Part shown: one piece after another, positions 31,137-38,996 of the stretch | How positions within the stretch are numbered: position 1 is the stretch's first letter | Layout: each line of letters begins with the position of its first letter | Assembly: GCF_019048265.1 (NCBI RefSeq) | Contig: NZ_CP077311.1 | Span: 1,526,001 to 1,590,000 of the forward strand | Length of the DNA stretch: 64,000 bases | Reading direction: 5' to 3' | Source: Aeromonas sp. FDAARGOS 1405 | GTDB lineage: Bacteria > Pseudomonadota > Gammaproteobacteria > Enterobacterales > Aeromonadaceae | Translations under genes and position numbers: made by a program | Notes under the pieces: model-generated | What the model was told of the DNA's origin: nothing | Database searches by the model: none | The model's input: only the letters and a program-made list of their open reading frames with translations

Positions 31137-31245
31137 GCTTCTTGAGGAATACCTGTCGTCTGGTACTCAAGATTCAGCTTCTTCCCAATTTTTGAACTTA
31201 TTATTTCAGGCTGGATGGCATCACTGTCGTCCGGCCTCATTTTTA
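31137..31245 (+). ncRNA. Candidate unnamed sRNA between spf and engB
   Basis: A possible promoter (TTTAAA, 16-base spacer, TAGAAT at 31125-31130) precedes a two-part hairpin: CTTGAG (31141-31146) pairs with CTCAAG (31166-31171) and TACC with GGTA, loop TGTCGTCT. A terminator follows (AGGCTGGA 31208-31215 with TCCGGCCT 31230-31237, then TTTTT). Both hairpins carry CTGTCGTCYGG (31153-31163 and 31224-31234). No convincing ORF is present. The rest of the gap, 31246-31523, is AT-rich and shows nothing I can name. Confidence 0.5.
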
Positions 31246-31523
31246 TCCCTTTCGGTTAGAAATTGTAATTAAATTTCATTTTTGTCTCTTTTTGTAATTC
31301 TGGTTCGTTTTGAAAGAACGAATTTGAAAACGCTATCAACGCCTACTTAAGTTAATTCTTTGTGTGAATTAACTGCCTATCTATATGAACTGTAAGCGGT
31401 AATGGATATAGCCGGGGAGGCGAATGCGGGGTGTTTGTCGTGAGGCAGGTGAAAGCGGCAATCTGAAACCCTTTCAATCAGCGGAGGAGTGCTCCGCCAA
31501 TTGCAAGGAGAGCGAGGAGTAGA

Positions 31524-32180
31524 TTACTCCTCGGCAGGTTGTTGTTCGTCAGCGTTCAGCAGGTCGGTATCGTCACCACTGACGTACCATTCGGTCAGGG
31601 TTTGCGCCAGCGTCTCCACACCGATATTGGTGAGAGAGGAGAATGCTTCGACCTGGATCTGGGAACCGAGGTTGGCAACGGCCTGGCGCACCTTGATTAC
31701 CTGGTTGTTGCGCGGGCCGGGGCTCAATTTGTCAGCCTTGGTCAGCAGCAGCATGACGGGCAACTGACGGTGCGAGCTCCACTCCAGCATGTTCATGTCG
31801 GTATCTTTGAGCGGGTGGCGGATGTCCATCAGGATCACCAGACCTTTCAATGACTCACGGCGCTGCAGATACTCTGCCAGTGACTTTTGCCACTTGAGCT
31901 TCATTTCGAGCGGAACTTGCGCATAACCATAACCCGGCAAGTCGACCAGACGCTTGCCCGGTTCCAGCTCAAACAGGTTGATCAGCTGGGTACGTCCGGG
32001 TGTCTTACTGGTGCGCGCCAGGTTCTTGTGTTTGGTTAAGGTGTTCAATGCAGATGACTTACCGGCGTTGGAACGGCCGGCAAACGCGATCTCGACACCC
32101 CCATCATTTGGCAGGTGACGGATGTCGGGTGCGCTGGTCACAAAATGCACCTTATTGAAATTCAGAGTTTGTGTATCCAA
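31524..32180 (-). CDS. engB: Ribosome-biogenesis GTPase EngB (YihA/YsxC)
   Basis: A 218-residue GTPase with G1 [10 protein letters not shown]2 region [10 protein letters not shown]3 DLPGYGYA and G4 TKADK. It takes part in 50S subunit assembly. It is flanked by spf, as in E. coli. Confidence 0.96.
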   Translation of the reverse strand: MDTQTLNFNKVHFVTSAPDIRHLPNDGGVEIAFAGRSNAGKSSALNTLTKHKNLARTSKTPGRTQLINLFELEPGKRLVDLPGYGYAQVPLEMKLKWQKSLAEYLQRRESLKGLVILMDIRHPLKDTDMNMLEWSSHRQLPVMLLLTKADKLSPGPRNNQVIKVRQAVANLGSQIQVEAFSSLTNIGVETLAQTLTEWYVSGDDTDLLNADEQQPAEE

Positions 32181-32322
32181 CGTAAATTCCCCATGGAGAT
32201 AGAGGGTTATAGAGTTACTTTTTTGTAAAATGGTGTAAAATAGCGTCGCTTAAACGCGTTTATTTTAACATGCCTTCAGCGGCATGGGATCTGGAAGCCT
32301 AATAACGAAAAGTTGGAACGCC

Positions 32323-32940
32323 ATGAAGAACCTAGTCATTACTCTTGCTCTGATGGTTGGCGTAACGGGGATGGCACAAGCCAAGGGCGATGCCGCTGCG
32401 GGACAGACCAAGGCTGCCGTTTGTGCGGCTTGTCATGGACCGGACGGAAACAGCCTGGTTGATATGTACCCCAAAATTGCTGGTCAGCACGCATCATATA
32501 TCAAAAAGCAGTTAGTTGAACTGAAGGCTGCCGCTTCTGGTCAAATTGGCCGGGTTGCGCCAGTGATGGGGCCGATGGCGTTACCTTTGTCGGAACAGGA
32601 CATGGATGACCTGGCGGCTTACTTCTCCGGTCTAAAGGTTACCCCTATCGCGGTCCCTGACGACGTGGTCGAAGCGGGCAAGGCACTCTATATGGGCGGT
32701 GACATGAGTCGCGGTCTGGCTGCCTGTACGGCTTGCCATGGTCCCCGTGGCTCAGGTGTCGAGCAGGCGAAGTATCCAAGCCTGTCCGGCCAGCATCCTG
32801 CCTATATCAAGGCCCAGCTCACCGCATTCCGTGCCGGGACACGTGACAACGATCCGAATGGCATGATGCGGGACGTTGCCAAGAAACTGACTGATCAGGA
32901 TATCGAAGCCCTCTCCAAATATGTAGCGGGTCTGCACTGA
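32323..32940 (+). CDS. Periplasmic dihaem cytochrome c4
   Basis: A 205-residue protein with a signal peptide (about residues 1-20, ending AQA) and two homologous class I cytochrome c domains, each with a haem site: CAACHG near residue 37 and CTACHG near residue 137. Methionine ligands are likely in MGPMALPLS and NGMMRDVA. Cytochrome c4 passes electrons from the bc1 complex to terminal oxidases in the periplasm. Confidence 0.92.
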   Translation: MKNLVITLALMVGVTGMAQAKGDAAAGQTKAAVCAACHGPDGNSLVDMYPKIAGQHASYIKKQLVELKAAASGQIGRVAPVMGPMALPLSEQDMDDLAAYFSGLKVTPIAVPDDVVEAGKALYMGGDMSRGLAACTACHGPRGSGVEQAKYPSLSGQHPAYIKAQLTAFRAGTRDNDPNGMMRDVAKKLTDQDIEALSKYVAGLH

Positions 32941-32968
32941 TATAGTCGATACGGTCTATTCGAGTTGA

Positions 32969-32998
32969 AACGGGGAGCCTTTGCTCCCCGTTGTTTTT
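32969..32998 (+). terminator. Cytochrome c4 terminator
   Basis: AACGGGGAGC/GCTCCCCGTT with loop CTTT is followed by GTTTTT. Confidence 0.9.
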
Positions 32999-33036
32999 AT
33001 GGTGTTCAGATAATTCTCGGTTTAATCCCCCCGTTC

Positions 33037-33054
33037 TGTAAGAGATCTCCCATT
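33037..33054 (+). promoter_or_regulatory. UvrY/SirA-like box upstream of the plus-strand Csr RNA
   Basis: TGTAAGAGATCTCCCATT resembles the TGTRAG-AGATCT-CTYACA palindromes bound by UvrY/SirA at enteric csrB/csrC. It lies about 155 bases before the inferred RNA start. A near-identical copy precedes the second Csr RNA. Confidence 0.6.
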
Positions 33055-33108
33055 CTCAAGGCAGGCCAAGGCTCATAAAATTGCATAAAATATTAAATAT
33101 CCATTATT

Positions 33109-33121
33109 TATCAATTGATTA
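33109..33121 (+). promoter_or_regulatory. Candidate IHF site
   Basis: TATCAATTGATTA fits the IHF consensus WATCAANNNNTTR exactly and lies in a very AT-rich stretch between the UvrY-like box and the RNA promoter. IHF assists csr RNA promoters in enterics. Confidence 0.45.
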
Positions 33122-33201
33122 TGTGAATATTGAAATTTTTCGAGATGTTGAGAATCTTTTGGGTGGATTGAGCTGTTTTATAGAGTTGATACAGTAGACT
33201 T

Positions 33202-33564
33202 AATGGATTCACCCACGGATTGGGTGGTGGTTTCACAACAGGGTGTTGTGAGCAGAGGATGGCAGGCGTGGCGGGATGCCATGGGCTCGTATGAGCTGGC
33301 AAAGGATTGAAGGATCAGGATGGTGACCATCTCCGGAGCGGGATGGGGTTGCGGGATGCAGGCTCCCCAGCACGATGGCAGGATGCGGTCGAGACGGGTC
33401 AAACAGGCACACGCACATTCAGGAACGACCAATATAAGGTCAGGATGACCACACAACGATATGCTGCGGCGACAAGTTGTCACGGAGAGGACGAAACAGA
33501 CTGTTTTGCCATTCAGGATGGCGCACGCATGAACATATCAAGGCAGCTTCGGCTGCCTTTTTTC
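33202..33564 (+). ncRNA. CsrB/CsrC-family CsrA-sequestering RNA (syntenic with csrC)
   Basis: About 360 bases contain 16 GGA motifs, many at the tips of small hairpins: CACCCA-CGGAT-TGGGTG (33210-33226), GGTCA-GGA-TGACC (33438-33450) and GCCAT-TCAGG-ATGGC (33508-33522). It ends in a terminator (AGGCAGC-TTCG-GCTGCCT and six Ts). A TTGAGC...TACAGT promoter fits a start near 33202. The position before yihI matches E. coli csrC; the length is closer to csrB. The RNA would bind and titrate CsrA. The rest of 32941-33777 has no gene. Confidence 0.88.
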
Positions 33565-33777
33565 TTTTGGGTCATTAACCCGATTAGCCATTCTGTGTCA
33601 AAATACCAGCAACATGCCCAGAGGATACCGATCCTGCGGTGTTCAGTGGCCTGATCGGGCCGGATTGGTGCGGGATCCTGCTCTTGTTCCAGCCTTACTG
33701 TTCCTCGCATCGTATCCCACCGGGTGAGATCATCCCGGGTACGGGTCAAACCAGTTATTTTTCGGAGTTAGCCATTC

Positions 33778-34365
33778 ATGTCTGCTAAACAACCCACTCG
33801 CAAGCCTACTGGCAAGCGCAAAGAATCTGATGTCAGTGCTCAGGAAGGCCGTGAGCGTAAACGGGCTGCCAAGCGCAAGGGCCTGAAGGCTGGTTCTCGT
33901 CAGCAAGTTGAACAGCCGAAGAGCAAGTCTGGCAACAGCCAGTCCAAAGATCCGCGTATCGGTTCCCGCAAGCCGGTGGTACTGGTGGTGGATGACAAAC
34001 AGAAGAAGCCGACAGCCCCCAAGGCGGTGAAAGAGAAGACGCTGGTGATGACGCCCGAGCAGGAGCTGGCGTCCATCGAAAACGATGACCGCTTGAATGA
34101 TCTGCTGGATCGTCTTGATGCCGGTGAAACCCTGGAAGCGGCCGAGCAGGCCTGGGTTGATCAGCGTGTCGACCGTTATCAGGAGCTGATGGATGAGCTG
34201 GGCATCATCGACAACGACGATGATGAAGATGACGAGCTGCCGTTTGATGATGGCGATGACGCCGAGTTCGACGAGCAGAAACCAGCCTCCGAAGAGGAGT
34301 TGTGGGACCGTTTCAACCAGGTCGATTTCAAGCCGGAACCCAAGCCTGAGCCGAAGAAAAAGTGA
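33778..34365 (+). CDS. yihI: Der GTPase-activating protein YihI
   Basis: A 195-residue, highly charged protein. Its N-terminal third is Lys/Arg-rich (about 1-90) and its C-terminal half acidic (DNDDDEDDELPFDDGDDAEFDE). This matches YihI, which activates the Der GTPase and slows 50S maturation. GGAG lies just upstream of the ATG. It overlaps the next gene by four bases. Confidence 0.9.
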   Translation: MSAKQPTRKPTGKRKESDVSAQEGRERKRAAKRKGLKAGSRQQVEQPKSKSGNSQSKDPRIGSRKPVVLVVDDKQKKPTAPKAVKEKTLVMTPEQELASIENDDRLNDLLDRLDAGETLEAAEQAWVDQRVDRYQELMDELGIIDNDDDEDDELPFDDGDDAEFDEQKPASEEELWDRFNQVDFKPEPKPEPKKK

Positions 34366-34817
34366 TGAGTGGATGGATGCTGGCCGCCCTGTTGGGCGGC
34401 CTGATTTTGTCAGGATTGGCCATCTATGCAGGCATGCTGCTGGCCAGGCTGAGACGACAGCAAGCGATGCAGTGGCAGGCGATTACCGCTCGCAATGAAC
34501 GAATTTTGGAGAGCGTGCGGGTCATTGCTCATGCGGTGCAGGAGGGGCAGTGTGATTACTCCGAAGGCGCCATTCGGCTGACCAATCTGCTGGATGCGTT
34601 GCAGATCAAGGGGGGACGGGCGTTTGTTGCCGAGTTCCCGGGTCTGTACGGGCTGTATGAGAAGGTGAAAGATATGCCGACTCATGAGGCCAGACGTGCC
34701 CTCAAGCGCAATGAAGTGATGAAGATGGATCTCGAACGCAGCGGCTACGAGGCCGAGCTGGAGGCTCAGATCCTCAAGGATGTGGCCCAGCTGAAGGATT
34801 TTCAGTTAGGTCGGTGA
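34362..34817 (+). CDS. DUF2489 membrane-anchored protein
   Basis: A 151-residue protein with one N-terminal transmembrane helix (about residues 3-26) and a cytosolic helical domain of the DUF2489 family. The ATGA overlap with yihI shows coupling. The function is unknown. Confidence 0.82.
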   Translation: MMSGWMLAALLGGLILSGLAIYAGMLLARLRRQQAMQWQAITARNERILESVRVIAHAVQEGQCDYSEGAIRLTNLLDALQIKGGRAFVAEFPGLYGLYEKVKDMPTHEARRALKRNEVMKMDLERSGYEAELEAQILKDVAQLKDFQLGR

Positions 34818-34848
34818 GCCAACAATAACAACAAGAGAGGAAGCGAGC

Positions 34849-36222
34849 GTGCAAGCAGAACAGATTGTGTGGGATCAGGCCCTGATCGAAAAATATAACT
34901 ACAGTGGCCCGCGATACACCTCTTATCCCACTGCGCTGGAGTTCAACGAGAGTTTCGGCTATCCGGATTTTGTCCACGCTGCTGGCCAGTATCCCGAGCG
35001 CAATCTGTCGCTCTACGTGCATATCCCTTTCTGTCACAAGCTCTGCTACTACTGCGGCTGCAACAAGGTCATTACCCGTCATCAGCACAAGGCTGACGAG
35101 TACCTCGACTACCTGGAGCAGGAGATCAAGGCGCAAGCCCCGTTCTTCAAGCATCGTCTGGTCACCCAGCTGCACTGGGGTGGCGGTACACCCACCTATC
35201 TGGATGAAGCGCAAACGCGCCGTCTGATGGCCATGCTGCGTGAGCACTTCCATTTCGCCGAAGAGGGGGAGTTCAGCATCGAGGTCGATCCGCGCGAGAT
35301 TGCCATTACCATGCTGGATGTGCTGCGAGATGTCGGCTTCAACCGCATCAGCCTTGGGGTGCAGGACTTCAACAAGGATGTACAGGTCGCAGTCAACCGC
35401 GAGCAGGACAACGACTTTATTAAAGCCATGTTGGAACGGGCCCGTGAACTAGGCTTCCGCTCGACCAACCTCGACCTTATCTATGGCCTGCCGCATCAGG
35501 ATCGTGTCAGCTTCCACCATACGCTGGAAGAAGTGCTCAAGACGGATCCGGCGCGCCTCTCCATCTTCAACTATGCCCATCTGCCGAGTCGCTTTGCTGC
35601 CCAGCGCAAGTTGAAAGAGGTTGATATGCCTGCGCCGCAGGAGAAGCTGGCCATGCTGCAGGACACCATTGCCTTCCTCACTGGCCAGGGTTACCAGTTC
35701 ATCGGCATGGACCATTTTGCCAAACCCGATGACGAGCTGGCAGTGGCGCAGCGCGAGGGCAAGCTGCACCGCAACTTCCAGGGTTATACCACTCAAGGTG
35801 ATTGCGATCTGCTGGGGCTGGGTGTCTCCTCCATCAGCATGATCGGTGATGCCTATTCCCAGAACCAGAAAGAGCTCAAGGCGTATTACGCACAGGTTGC
35901 AGAGCTGGGTCATGCCCAGTGGAAAGGCTGCTCGCTCAATCAGGATGACCTGATCCGCCGTGAGGTGATCAAGCGGCTTATCTGTGATTTCCGTCTGAAC
36001 TTTGCGTCTGTCGAGCAGGCGCACGGTCTCAATTTCAGAGAGTATTTTGCCGACGATCTCAAGCTGCTGCAGACCTTCATCAACGATGGATTGGTGCGTA
36101 TGACGGAGGATGGTCTGGAGGTCTCCTCCACGGGGCAGCTGCTGATCCGCAATATCTGCATGTGTTTCGACGTGTACTTGCGCAACAAGGCGCGCCAGCA
36201 ACAGTTCTCTCGCGTGATATAA
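34849..36222 (+). CDS. hemN: Oxygen-independent coproporphyrinogen III dehydrogenase
   Basis: A 457-residue radical SAM enzyme with the HemN cluster motif HIPFCHKLCYYCGCNK near residue 60, the glycine motif WGGGTPTYL, and the C-terminal HemN domain. It makes protoporphyrinogen IX without oxygen. The start is GTG behind GAGAGGAA. It pairs functionally with hemF in this window. Confidence 0.96.
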   Translation: MQAEQIVWDQALIEKYNYSGPRYTSYPTALEFNESFGYPDFVHAAGQYPERNLSLYVHIPFCHKLCYYCGCNKVITRHQHKADEYLDYLEQEIKAQAPFFKHRLVTQLHWGGGTPTYLDEAQTRRLMAMLREHFHFAEEGEFSIEVDPREIAITMLDVLRDVGFNRISLGVQDFNKDVQVAVNREQDNDFIKAMLERARELGFRSTNLDLIYGLPHQDRVSFHHTLEEVLKTDPARLSIFNYAHLPSRFAAQRKLKEVDMPAPQEKLAMLQDTIAFLTGQGYQFIGMDHFAKPDDELAVAQREGKLHRNFQGYTTQGDCDLLGLGVSSISMIGDAYSQNQKELKAYYAQVAELGHAQWKGCSLNQDDLIRREVIKRLICDFRLNFASVEQAHGLNFREYFADDLKLLQTFINDGLVRMTEDGLEVSSTGQLLIRNICMCFDVYLRNKARQQQFSRVI

Positions 36223-36246
36223 GCTTGTTTGCCGATTAGAAAACAG

Positions 36247-36273
36247 AAAAGGGCGCCATCGTGGCGCCCTTTT
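36247..36273 (+). terminator. hemN terminator
   Basis: A 12-base-pair stem (AAAAGGGCGCCA, loop TCG) ends in TTTT, 25 bases after hemN. Confidence 0.88.
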
Positions 36274-36378
36274 CATATGTATTTTTGCTTAAGCAGCGGG
36301 TCGGAAAGGTTCTGGTAAGAAGTCTCTGCGCTGAGGCAAGCAATTGAGAGCCAAGCAAGGGGACGGTGAAATGCAGAT

Positions 36379-36653
36379 AAAAAGATGGGGGCGACTTGCG
36401 TCGCCCCCGGTAGTCGTATCGCTCAGATCCTTGAACGAAGTTGCTCCCTGCAATCCCTGACTGTTTACCTCTTCCTTTAGGTTTCCCCTTCCCAATCCTT
36501 TGGGGTGTCCTTTAGCCATCTTGGCCTGACGAGTCATCCTGTCCCGTCGCACTTTCTCCGTCCCGGGAGGTGTCCTTTACCACATCCTGTGGTGAGTCCA
36601 TTTGCCCAACCCTGGCAGCCAGTCTTCCTGACCGACTTCATTGCGTCCGTGCA
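36379..36653 (-). ncRNA. Second CsrB/CsrC-family RNA
   Basis: Read on the minus strand, about 275 bases hold 17 GGA motifs. Hairpins with GGA in the loop include CCACA-GGA-TGTGG (36580-36592) and GTC-AGGAA-GAC (36622-36632). The RNA ends in GGGGGCGAC-GCAA-GTCGCCCCC (36387-36408) followed by ATCTTTTT. A TATAGT -10 (36660-36665) and a TTGTAG -35 (36682-36687) fit a start near 36653. No ORF of note lies in this stretch. It would sequester CsrA together with the plus-strand RNA 3 kb away. Confidence 0.87.
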
Positions 36654-36845
36654 TGAGTAACTATAAGGATTTTCTAACCGGCTACAACGTCAGAATGGAA
36701 AACGTTTTTTCTATTAGCTGTTTCGAAAGTGGTGTGTTTCGATTTATTCATTTATAAACAGATGCTTAAGTTAATCGCCTTCACGTTTTAAGATCCTATC
36801 TTCCGATTATCTCGAGGATCTTTTAGGCTGTTTACTTACATGTGG

Positions 36846-36863
36846 AATGGCAGATCTCTTACA
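36846..36863 (-). promoter_or_regulatory. UvrY/SirA-like box upstream of the minus-strand Csr RNA
   Basis: TGTAAGAGATCTGCCATT on the minus strand differs by one base from the box at 33037-33054. It lies about 200 bases before the inferred start. The rest of the gap to 36957 is AT-rich and shows nothing further. Confidence 0.6.
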
Positions 36864-36957
36864 CGGGATTTTGGTTACTTTGGAAACAGATTCTGTGCTC
36901 TGATGGTGATCACCCAATGTGGGTGTGACGGCAGGAAAAGAGCAGTGAATGGGGTAT

Positions 36958-37326
36958 TTATAGGTGCTGGTTGAGGCGCTCATAGATGGTTTGGCGCTCT
37001 TCAGGGGTGAGCGAAGAGAAGTAGTGGGTAAAGAGGCGCAGTAGCAGGGACTTGTTCATGCCGTCTTGTTGGGTCAGATTACCCAGCTCATCGATGGCCA
37101 CTGTACTCATGGAGAAGGTCGCTTTTTTAAAACTGGGCTTCAGATGCTCACCACTCTCGATAAAGGCCAGTGCCGACAAGGCTTCATCCCTATGCAGACT
37201 CAACTCAAGGCTGACAACCTTGGGTTTACCCTTGGCGTAGAACTCAGCATCTTCGATAAATTCATCGACAGTGAACTTCTTCTGGTGATGCAGCTGATGC
37301 TTTTTCTTCAGATCCGCCAAGCCCAT
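36958..37326 (-). CDS. Probable ribbon-helix-helix partner of ParA
   Basis: A 122-residue protein. The segment FKKATFSMSTVAIDELGNLTQ...NKSLLLRLFTHYF (about residues 66-105) reads like a ribbon-helix-helix domain: an alternating beta strand, a helix, then a K-S start of helix two. The N-terminus is basic (KKKHQLHHQKK). The ATG is one base away from the stop of the upstream parA, so the two are coupled. A small DNA-binding protein downstream of a short ParA is the arrangement of type Ib partition systems (ParF/ParG). The family assignment is my inference. Confidence 0.65.
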   Translation of the reverse strand: MGLADLKKKHQLHHQKKFTVDEFIEDAEFYAKGKPKVVSLELSLHRDEALSALAFIESGEHLKPSFKKATFSMSTVAIDELGNLTQQDGMNKSLLLRLFTHYFSSLTPEERQTIYERLNQHL

Positions 37327-37327
37327 C

Positions 37328-37975
37328 TCATACCCCCACTTTCAGGAACTCTTTGGCGATGGCCCGGATCTCTTCGGCAGATTTGCCATCCGGTTCTATC
37401 TCCATCACCGATAATCCCTTTTCCTCACTATCGTCGTAGACGTTGCGGCCATAGGTGATGGAATTCAGTACATCGACTCCGAACGAGGCACATACCTCTT
37501 TGGCCTCGAGAATCCGCTTTACCTGATTGGGCAAAGATGGACATTGGGTCAACACAACGGCTGCATTGAGGGTCGGATTGACCATCTTGCAGGTGGTGAT
37601 CAGATCTTCCATATGGGGCAGGGTCTTGAGGTCGCGGCGTTTCGGGCGCAAGGGGATCAGGGCGTGGGTGGCGACAGCCATGGTGGAGCGCAGTGCCCGG
37701 TTGTCTTGCCCGCCGCAATCGACGATGACGTAGTCATAGCGATTTTTCAGGCTAAGTAGATCGTTGCGAATATTGCCATAGAGCTGAACGCAGTTGATTT
37801 GTGGCAGATCCGGGTTGTCGTTGCGTTCCTGAATCCAGTCAGAGGTGGTGCGCTGCGGGTCGCAGTCGACCAGTAACACCTCCCCCTGAAATTGGGATCT
37901 GAGGTAAACCGCCAGATTTTGTGCCAAGCAGCTCTTGCCACTCCCCCCCTTCTCTCCACCGACCAACAAGATCAT
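37328..37975 (-). CDS. ParA-family ATPase (short, type Ib-like)
   Basis: A 215-residue ParA without an N-terminal helix-turn-helix. It has the deviant Walker A motif GGEKGGSGKS with signature lysine, Walker A' VDCDPQRTTSDW and Walker B YVIVDCGGQDN. Such proteins form nucleoid-bound gradients that position plasmids, chromosomes or protein cargo. It is not the main chromosomal parA: no parB, gidA/gidB or replication genes are beside it. Cargo positioning or a plasmid remnant are both possible. Confidence 0.88.
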   Translation of the reverse strand: MILLVGGEKGGSGKSCLAQNLAVYLRSQFQGEVLLVDCDPQRTTSDWIQERNDNPDLPQINCVQLYGNIRNDLLSLKNRYDYVIVDCGGQDNRALRSTMAVATHALIPLRPKRRDLKTLPHMEDLITTCKMVNPTLNAAVVLTQCPSLPNQVKRILEAKEVCASFGVDVLNSITYGRNVYDDSEEKGLSVMEIEPDGKSAEEIRAIAKEFLKVGV

Positions 37976-38072
37976 GACGTTCCCCTATCCATGAGAAAAC
38001 CGCTGATTTCAGTATAGGAGGGGGTTGGCTCATCACAAGGCGAGAGGAGTGATGCTCCTCTCGTTCTGCAGG

Positions 38073-38249
38073 TTAATAGTGAACACTGCCTCCATGCCAG
38101 CGGCAGACATAGTCGGGCACCAGCATCTGGGGGGCCTTGTCGACATGGCAGACCACCATGGGCATGGCAGGGGCACCTTCAGCCTGGCTGAGGGTGGGGA
38201 GCGCAGAGAGCAGCAAAGTCGCGAGCAACAGCATGGGTTTCATCTTCAT
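38073..38249 (-). CDS. Small exported protein
   Basis: A 58-residue product with a clear signal peptide (residues 1-23, ending LSQA) and a mature part of about 34 residues with two cysteines (VVCHVDK and DYVCRWHGG) that could form a disulfide. AAGGAG precedes the ATG. I do not recognise it. Confidence 0.65.
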   Translation of the reverse strand: MKMKPMLLLATLLLSALPTLSQAEGAPAMPMVVCHVDKAPQMLVPDYVCRWHGGSVHY

Positions 38250-38411
38250 AACAACTCCTTGGTAGTGCCATTCCTGTGTGATCTGGATCACTTTCTGAGT
38301 TAAGTCGAGGTTGGCGCCAGCGCAAGGTGAGACGAATAAATTCAATTAATGAAAAAAGTATCAAAAGGCGTTGTGGTGACCGACGAGGATGGTTGCCCAC
38401 CTTGATGCGGA

Positions 38412-38442
38412 CTTTGTGCATATTAAGTTGAACCGCACAAAG
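38412..38442. repeat. Inverted repeat in the arcA upstream region
   Basis: CTTTGTGC (38412-38419) is inverted at 38435-38442. It may be an operator or a terminator-like stem without a T-tract. Confidence 0.35.
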
Positions 38443-38793
38443 AGGTGGTGACTTATGGGGCTGAGCCTGATGGGGTTGGCATCAATGCCATGATCTGGAA
38501 CAAGAAAAGATTTATGCAGTGAATGTGGTCGATGTGAGTATTTATTTCTCCCGCATTCCTCTCGTTACGGCGATGTATTCAATACCTAGGGAGTAATATT
38601 CAAATTATATTTGAAATCTTGCTTATTGTAATGATTTTTAACGGTTTTTGTTATTTGCATTTAATCGTCACAGTGAACTGGCATGAATAAAAAATGAATC
38701 AACCTGAAATATAGCGGGGTGGTTTTGCATGATTATTCGGTGAGCTTTGTGTGGAAAATGCGCAATTTGCTACCGGGGTCATAGATTGGACGG

Positions 38794-38826
38794 TGAATAT
38801 ATTCAGTTCTGAGTGAATGTGATCAA
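38794..38826. promoter_or_regulatory. Candidate ArgR/FNR-like sites upstream of arcA
   Basis: TGAATATATTCA (38794-38805) is a perfect palindrome of two ARG-box half-sites, but with two instead of four bases between them. GTGAATGTGATCAA (38813-38826) matches the FNR consensus at 8 of 10 positions. Arginine deiminase operons are commonly induced by anaerobiosis and arginine. Both sites are weak. The rest of 38250-38996 is AT-rich with no gene. Confidence 0.3.
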
Positions 38827-38938
38827 TGTCTAAGTTTGTCGTGATTAGCAGGGCTAACCTCGGTCTCGAAAGGCAAGGGCAGGATAGAACACAAGCCGAT
38901 TACCCTACATAAAGAATATCCCGCCTTAGCCACGAGCA

Positions 38939-38959
38939 TGAATAGAAGGAATCTATTCA
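38939..38959. promoter_or_regulatory. Inverted repeat just before arcA
   Basis: TGAATAG and CTATTCA form a perfect seven-base-pair inverted repeat with a seven-base spacer, 38 bases before the arcA ATG. It contains ARG-box-like halves at non-standard spacing and could also be a leader hairpin. Confidence 0.35.
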
Positions 38960-38996
38960 ATCACTCGCAGGGACCACTGCTAGACGGAATATAATC

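Noticed and set aside
31013..31240. A 75-codon minus-strand ORF over spf and the candidate sRNA
   Set aside because: Antisense to Spot 42, with no ribosome site or homology.
33111..33749. Minus- and plus-strand ORFs of 60-115 codons in the yihI upstream region
   Set aside because: They lie over the CsrB/C-type RNA and show no protein-like features or ribosome sites.
36289..36552. An 87-codon minus-strand ORF before the ParA pair
   Set aside because: It overlaps the second Csr RNA; the repeated GGA motifs explain its Gly/Lys/Glu-rich translation.
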